This document shows, piece after piece, positions 6,218 through 9,714 of a DNA stretch of 9,714 nt (position 1 is its first letter; every line of letters begins with the position of its first letter). The notes below the pieces were generated by a model. That model made no database searches. It saw nothing but the letters and a program-made list of their open reading frames with translations, and was not told the origin of the DNA. The position numbers and the translations under genes were made by a program. This stretch comes from an uncultured Acidimicrobiaceae bacterium (GTDB taxonomy: Bacteria > Actinomycetota > Acidimicrobiia > Acidimicrobiales > Microtrichaceae), in contig CALMLJ010000190.1 in NCBI GenBank assembly GCA_937868025.1, positions 1 to 9,714 of the forward strand. The letters run 5' to 3'.

Positions 6218-6221
6218 GGAG
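6218..6221 (+). promoter_or_regulatory. Ribosome-binding site of bipA
   Basis: GGAG lies 5 nt before ATG 6227. It is one of the few clear Shine-Dalgarno sites in this window and fixes the bipA start. Confidence 0.6.
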
Positions 6222-6226
6222 TTGCC

Positions 6227-8098
6227 ATGAGCGCGTCCGCTCTCGCCGATCGCGTCACGAATCCCCTCATCCGCAACGTGGCGATCATCGCCCACGTCGA
6301 CCATGGCAAGACGACGCTCGTCGACGCCATGCTCCGCCAGTCCGGCGCCTTCCGGGAAGGGGCCGAGGTCGTCGACCGCATCATGGACTCGATGGACCTC
6401 GAGCGCGAGAAGGGCATCACCATCTCGGCCAAGAACACCGCCGTGCGGTGGCCGAGCCCCGAAGGCCCCGAGATCAAGATCAACATCGTCGACACACCCG
6501 GCCACGCCGACTTCGGTGGCGAGGTCGAGCGGGCGCTCGCCATGGTCGACGGCGTGGTGCTCCTCGTCGACGCATCCGAGGGTCCGCTGCCCCAGACCCG
6601 GTTCGTGCTGCGCAAGGCGCTGGCGCTCGACCTGCCGGTGATCCTGGTCATCAACAAGATCGATCGCGCCGACGCCCGCATCTCCGACGTCGTCGACGAG
6701 GTCTACGAGCTGTTCTTGGACCTCGACGCCCACGATCACCAGATCGAGTTCCCCATCGTCTACTGCTCGGCCCGCGCCGGCACGGCCACCCTCGACCTCG
6801 CCGATGAGGGCACCGACCTCCAGCCGCTCTTCCAGACGCTGGTCAACAAGGTGCCGGCCCCGCAGGCCAACGCCGAGCAGCCGCTGCAGGCGCTCGTCAC
6901 CAACCTCGCCGCCGACCCCTACGTCGGTCGTCTCGCCCGTTGCCGCATCGTCAACGGCACGATCCGCCGCAACCAGCAGATCGCCTGGTGCCGGGCCGAC
7001 GGCACGATCGAACGGGCCAAGGTCGGGGTCATCTACATGACCGAGAGCCACGAGCGCGTCGAGGTCGAAGAGGCCAAGGCCGGCGAGATCATCGAGGTCT
7101 CCGGTCTCGACTCCGTGACCATCGGCGAGACCCTCGCCGATCCCGAGAACCCCGTCGCCCTCCCCGTCATCACCGTCGACGAGCCGTCGCTGTCGATGAC
7201 CATCGGCATCAACACCGCGCCGCTCAACGGCAAGGACGGCTCCAAGCTGACCGCCCGCCAGGTGAAGGCGCGGCTCGACCAGGAACTCGTCGGCAACGTC
7301 AGCATCCGTGTGCTCGGCACCGAGCGCCCCGACGCCTGGGAGGTCCAGGCCCGCGGCGAGCTGCAGCTGGCCATCCTCATCGAGATGATGCGCCGCGACG
7401 GCTTCGAGCTGACGGTCGGCAAGCCCCAGGTCGTGACCAAGGAGATCGACGGCCATCTGTCCGAGCCGGTCGAGCGCCTGACGATCGACGTCCCCGAGGA
7501 GCACCTCGGCGCCGTCACGTCGCTCGTCGCCCCCCGCAAGGGTCGCCTGGAGAACATGACCAACCACGGCACCGGCTGGGTCCGCATGGACTACCTGGTG
7601 CCCGCCCGCGGCCTCATCGGGTTCCGCACCGAGTTCCTCACCGAGACGCGTGGCACCGGCATCATGCACCACGTGTTCGAGACCTACGAGCCGTGGGCCG
7701 GCGAGCTCCGTGCCCGTGAGCGCGGCTCGATCGTGTCGGATCGACGTGGTTCGACCACCGCCTACGCCATCACGGCGCTCCAGGAGCGTTGCACGCTCTT
7801 CGTTCCGCCGGGCACCGAGGTGTACGAAGGCATGATCGTGGGCGAGAACTCCCGCTCCGACGACATGGATGTCAACATCTGCCGTGAGAAGAAGTTGACG
7901 AACATGCGCACGTCGTCCTCGGACCACACCGTGCCCTTGGTCCCGCCCCGTCTGTTGTCGCTCGAGCAGGCGTTGGAGTTCATCGAATCCGACGAATGCG
8001 TCGAGGTGACGCCGAACTTCGTGCGGTTGCGCAAGGTCGAATTGGATGCAACCGACCGCGCGAAGTCGCTGAAACAGTTGAAGAACGCACGGTCCTAA
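6227..8098 (+). CDS. typA: Ribosome-associated translational GTPase BipA/TypA
   Basis: A translation-factor GTPase related to EF-G and LepA that binds the 70S ribosome and assists 50S assembly and stress or low-temperature growth. Its 623 residues are a normal length. G1 is AHVDHGKT (22-29), the BipA-type switch I is [15 protein letters not shown] (52-66), G3 is [14 protein letters not shown] (89-102), G4 is NKIDR (143-147) and G5 lies at SARAG (181-185). The BipA-specific C-terminal half shows [23 protein letters not shown], then the [12 protein letters not shown] and KKLTNMR blocks that distinguish it from EF-G and LepA. The last 68 or so codons switch sharply to TTG for leucine (7 of 10 Leu codons, against one TTG in all earlier codons). 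The gene is followed by tetR, whose promoter lies over its 3' end. Confidence 0.97.
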   Translation: MSASALADRVTNPLIRNVAIIAHVDHGKTTLVDAMLRQSGAFREGAEVVDRIMDSMDLEREKGITISAKNTAVRWPSPEGPEIKINIVDTPGHADFGGEVERALAMVDGVVLLVDASEGPLPQTRFVLRKALALDLPVILVINKIDRADARISDVVDEVYELFLDLDAHDHQIEFPIVYCSARAGTATLDLADEGTDLQPLFQTLVNKVPAPQANAEQPLQALVTNLAADPYVGRLARCRIVNGTIRRNQQIAWCRADGTIERAKVGVIYMTESHERVEVEEAKAGEIIEVSGLDSVTIGETLADPENPVALPVITVDEPSLSMTIGINTAPLNGKDGSKLTARQVKARLDQELVGNVSIRVLGTERPDAWEVQARGELQLAILIEMMRRDGFELTVGKPQVVTKEIDGHLSEPVERLTIDVPEEHLGAVTSLVAPRKGRLENMTNHGTGWVRMDYLVPARGLIGFRTEFLTETRGTGIMHHVFETYEPWAGELRARERGSIVSDRRGSTTAYAITALQERCTLFVPPGTEVYEGMIVGENSRSDDMDVNICREKKLTNMRTSSSDHTVPLVPPRLLSLEQALEFIESDECVEVTPNFVRLRKVELDATDRAKSLKQLKNARS

Positions 8099-8106
8099 CT
8101 TAGGTT
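8078..8106 (+). promoter_or_regulatory. Promoter of the TetR-family gene (-35 TTGAAG, 17-nt spacer, -10 TAGGTT)
   Basis: TTGAAG (8078-8083) and TAGGTT (8101-8106) are separated by exactly 17 nt and match the sigma-70-type TTGACN/TANNNT consensus better than any other pair I found here. The -35 lies within the last codons of bipA. The -10 lies just after its stop, in the 11-bp palindrome CCTAACTTAGG (8094-8104). Transcription would start at about 8113, leaving a leader of about 25 nt. Confidence 0.6.
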
Positions 8107-8134
8107 GGTTCACGACCAAACCAGTTCGTGAGCC
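8107..8134. promoter_or_regulatory. Candidate TetR operator (imperfect inverted repeat)
   Basis: GGTTCACGA (8107-8115) and TCGTGAGCC (8126-8134) are inverted with one mismatch and a 10-nt spacer. The half-site centres are 19 bp apart, about two helical turns on one face. The repeat begins right after the -10 box and ends 4 nt before the regulator's ATG, the classical place for autorepression by a TetR dimer. A second, nested dyad TTGGT-TCACG-ACCAA spans 8105-8119. Confidence 0.5.
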
Positions 8135-8138
8135 GCCC

Positions 8139-8912
8139 ATGCCACCACAACGATCCGACAGTCTGCGCACGCAGGCGGTCCTCATCTCGACGGCCGAGCG
8201 TCTGTTCGCGGAACGTGGGCTCGAGGCGGTGTCGCTCAGCGAGATCAATCGCGACGCGGGCCAGCGCAACAAGTCGGCGCTGCACTACCACTTCGGGAGT
8301 CGTGACGGCCTCTTGAAGGCGCTGCTCGAGAAGCATCGCCTCCGCCTCGACCAGGAGCGGATGGCCATGCTCGAGGAGTACGGCGCCGCTCACGAGCTGA
8401 GCCTGCACGACGCCGTGAGCATCATGGTGCGCCCGCTGGCGCGCCGATTGGGTGATCACGAGGACGGGGGCGTCCACTACATCCGGATCATGGCGCAGCT
8501 GTCCGCAACGCCGGGACACCCGCTCAACGACTGGCTCTTCAACCACCTCCCGCCGGCCTTCGCAGCCATTGCGCCGGTGCTCTATCGACATATTCCCCGC
8601 GCCCCCACCTTGCTTCGCATGCGTCGCACACAACTCATGAACGGAACGATGTTCCATGCGTTGCTGCTCGAGACGTATTCCTCGCCCGACGATTTCCCCT
8701 CCCCCGAGGAACATCGGGCGCAACAGGAGCTCTACATCAATGATCTGATCGATTCGATCTGCGGGATGTTGAGCGCTCCCCTCTCGCCACTCAGCGAGGC
8801 CGTGCTGGCACAACGCGCCGAGGAGCGCGTGGCGTTGCCGGCGACCGACGACGAGCTGCCCGTCTTCGGCGACGGCAAGGAACGCGGTCTCCTCACCTTC
8901 GAAGGCGACTGA
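8139..8912 (+). CDS. TetR/AcrR-family transcriptional regulator
   Basis: A DNA-binding repressor of the TetR fold, acting as a dimer; the ligand is unknown. Residues 10-60 hold the helix-turn-helix: [19 protein letters not shown], then [20 protein letters not shown] (34-53) and [10 protein letters not shown]. The [13 protein letters not shown] recognition helix is the subtype with Asn/Lys/Ser before the conserved Tyr-His-Phe-Gly. The remaining 190 or so residues are helical, without recognisable ligand residues. At 257 residues it is longer than the usual 190-220, with an acidic tail from about 230. It has its own promoter and a dyad over the leader, which suggests autoregulation. It lies between bipA and nucS. 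The nucS -10 box lies downstream of its stop and has no matching dyad, so control of nucS is not supported by sequence. No clear Shine-Dalgarno is visible. Confidence 0.92.
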   Translation: MPPQRSDSLRTQAVLISTAERLFAERGLEAVSLSEINRDAGQRNKSALHYHFGSRDGLLKALLEKHRLRLDQERMAMLEEYGAAHELSLHDAVSIMVRPLARRLGDHEDGGVHYIRIMAQLSATPGHPLNDWLFNHLPPAFAAIAPVLYRHIPRAPTLLRMRRTQLMNGTMFHALLLETYSSPDDFPSPEEHRAQQELYINDLIDSICGMLSAPLSPLSEAVLAQRAEERVALPATDDELPVFGDGKERGLLTFEGD

Positions 8913-8930
8913 GCCGACGCCGCGGTCCCG

Positions 8931-8936
8931 TAGGAT
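8931..8936 (+). promoter_or_regulatory. Candidate -10 box for a leaderless nucS transcript
   Basis: TAGGAT is close to the ideal TANNNT and ends 8 nt before the GTG start of nucS. It lies in the 32-bp gap after the TetR gene, and no ribosome site is present. Transcription would start at or next to the GTG. The -35 region (about 8908-8913) has no good match. Confidence 0.55.
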
Positions 8937-8944
8937 CACGGCCC

Positions 8945-9604
8945 GTGCGTCTCGTGATTGCCCGCTGCTCCGTCGACTACGCCGGTCGCCTCACCGCCCA
9001 CCTCCCGCTCGCTACGCGGCTCCTCATGGTGAAGGCCGACGGGTGCGTCGCCATCCACGCCGACGGCGGGGCCTACAAGCCGCTGAACTGGATGAACGCC
9101 CCCAACCGCCTGATTGAGGGCGACGGGGTCTGGACGGTCACCAACCCCAAGGGCGAGACCCTCACGATCACGCTCGAGGAGGTCCTGCACGACAGCGCCC
9201 ACGAGCTCGGCGTCGACCCCGGCCTCCAGAAGGACGGCGTCGAGGCCCACCTCCAGGAGCTGCTCGCGGCCAACACCGACGCGATTGCACAAGGCCTCGT
9301 GCTGGTCCGGCGGGAGTTTCCGACCGACATCGGTCCGGTCGACCTCCTGTGCCGCGACGCCGACGGGACCGCCGTCGCCATCGAGGTGAAGCGACGGGGA
9401 GAGATCGACGGCGTCGAGCAGCTGACGCGCTACCTCGAACGCCTCGAACGAGATCCGACGCTCCGTGGAGTGCGCGGCGTGTTCGTCGCCCAGAGCATCA
9501 AGCCCCAGGCCAAGGTCCTCGCCGCCAGTCGCGACATCGCCTGCGTGGAGGTCGACTACGACGAGCTCCGCGGCATCGAATCCAACATCCTCAAGCTCTT
9601 CTGA
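8945..9604 (+). CDS. nucS: Mismatch-specific endonuclease NucS/EndoMS
   Basis: It cuts both strands at G:T, G:G and T:T mismatches and is the core of the MutS/MutL-independent mismatch repair of actinobacteria and some archaea. From GTG 8945 it has 219 residues, the usual length. The N-terminal beta-domain opens [16 protein letters not shown] and holds LNWMNAPNR (47-55, the aromatic/Asn region that recognises the flipped base). The RecB-like nuclease domain has [11 protein letters not shown] (128-138, catalytic Asp133), [19 protein letters not shown] (146-164, Glu147 and Lys149 of the E-x-K motif, and Gln159) and GVFVAQSI (178-185). The C-terminus ILKLF matches the short beta-clamp-binding tail of actinobacterial NucS. 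It is probably leaderless (TAGGAT at 8931). It converges on a minus-strand gene whose stop lies 11-13 nt inside its 3' end. Confidence 0.96.
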   Translation: MRLVIARCSVDYAGRLTAHLPLATRLLMVKADGCVAIHADGGAYKPLNWMNAPNRLIEGDGVWTVTNPKGETLTITLEEVLHDSAHELGVDPGLQKDGVEAHLQELLAANTDAIAQGLVLVRREFPTDIGPVDLLCRDADGTAVAIEVKRRGEIDGVEQLTRYLERLERDPTLRGVRGVFVAQSIKPQAKVLAASRDIACVEVDYDELRGIESNILKLF

Positions 9605-9714
9605 TGGGCCCCGCACGAACGTTGGTCGTTCGTGCGCCGATCCAGGTGTCCAGGGCCTCGGCGAACCCGCCGAGGCTCTTGTAGGCGAACGTCTCGGGCG
9701 GGAGGTTGGCGATC
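9591..9714 (-). CDS. C-terminal end of an unidentified convergent gene, cut by window edge
   Basis: A minus-strand frame enters from the right edge and ends at TGA 9591-9593. It reads [26 protein letters not shown] and then [14 protein letters not shown]. All of the first 26 codons end in G or C, the signature of real genes in this window, and the other frames here do not read like protein. The last 14 codons lose that bias (7 end in A or T, including two AGA), because they pass through the hairpin at 9612-9636 and the end of nucS. I do not recognise the family from 40 residues. It overlaps the nucS 3' end by 14 bp. It may have lost its original stop near 9636, or the tail may be native. Confidence 0.5.
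   Translation of the reverse strand, partial: IANLPPETFAYKSLGGFAEALDTWIGARTTNVRAGPIRRA
9612..9636. terminator. Perfect 10-bp hairpin between convergent genes (likely bidirectional terminator)
   Basis: CGCACGAACG and CGTTCGTGCG form a 10-bp stem with the 5-nt loop TTGGT, starting 7 nt after the nucS stop. It reads as a hairpin on both strands, so it could end transcription of nucS and of the convergent gene. There is no T-run on either side, as is common for high-GC actinobacterial terminators. The minus-strand gene is still open when it reads through it. Confidence 0.6.

Noticed and set aside
5537..8272. Long 911-codon open frame on the minus strand, antisense to the DUF5684-like gene and bipA
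   Set aside because: Its protein is an Asp/Val/Gly/Arg-rich composition typical of antisense frames in high-GC genes. The opposite strand holds two well-conserved genes with all their motifs.
8100..8939. Minus-strand frame of 279 codons opposite the TetR gene
   Set aside because: The plus strand carries a full TetR helix-turn-helix with promoter. The minus frame shows no family features.
1..9714. Search for CRISPR repeats, tRNA genes, transposase or phage genes, toxin-antitoxin pairs
   Set aside because: No direct repeats with regular spacing, no tRNA-like arms and no such protein motifs were found. All sizeable frames are explained by housekeeping genes or their shadows.

Overview
The window is a compact, high-GC, gene-dense stretch of bacterial chromosome. 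Almost every codon of the real genes ends in G or C. A NucS mismatch endonuclease, an actinobacterial-type CysQ, a glgA-glgC-malQ glycogen cluster and several start codons lying 7-8 nt after a TANNNT-type -10 box (leaderless starts) all point to an actinomycete. The class Acidimicrobiia is my best guess, by inference only. I see no tRNA, rRNA, CRISPR array, insertion sequence or phage gene, and no gene-free stretch longer than about 160 bases.

Layout. Positions 1-3121 lie on the minus strand and read glgA -> glgC -> malQ (malQ runs off the left edge). This is a storage-glucan module: ADP-glucose pyrophosphorylase makes the sugar nucleotide, glycogen synthase polymerises it, and 4-alpha-glucanotransferase remodels or recycles the glucan. 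Divergent from glgA, with a gap of only 39-57 bp, are cysQ (phosphoadenosine phosphate/inositol monophosphatase family) and, 8 bp later, an ABC1/AarF/UbiB-family atypical kinase. A small DUF5684-like membrane protein follows, with a strong hairpin in its leader. Next come bipA/typA (ribosome-associated GTPase), a TetR-family regulator whose start region carries a good -35/-10 pair and a dyad operator candidate, and nucS (leaderless, non-canonical mismatch repair). The right edge holds the 3' end of a convergent, unidentified minus-strand gene. Its last codons run through a perfect hairpin and into the end of nucS.

Most of this is ordinary core genome, and I do not see a convincing new multi-gene system. 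The points most worth checking are the Lys15-to-Ser change in the GlgA donor site, the altered KxGQ (KLCQ) and DFG (DHG) motifs in the ABC1 kinase, the abrupt switch to TTG leucine codons in the last 68 or so codons of bipA, the TetR promoter/operator, the 5'-leader hairpin of the DUF5684 gene, and the terminator-encoded tail of the right-edge gene.
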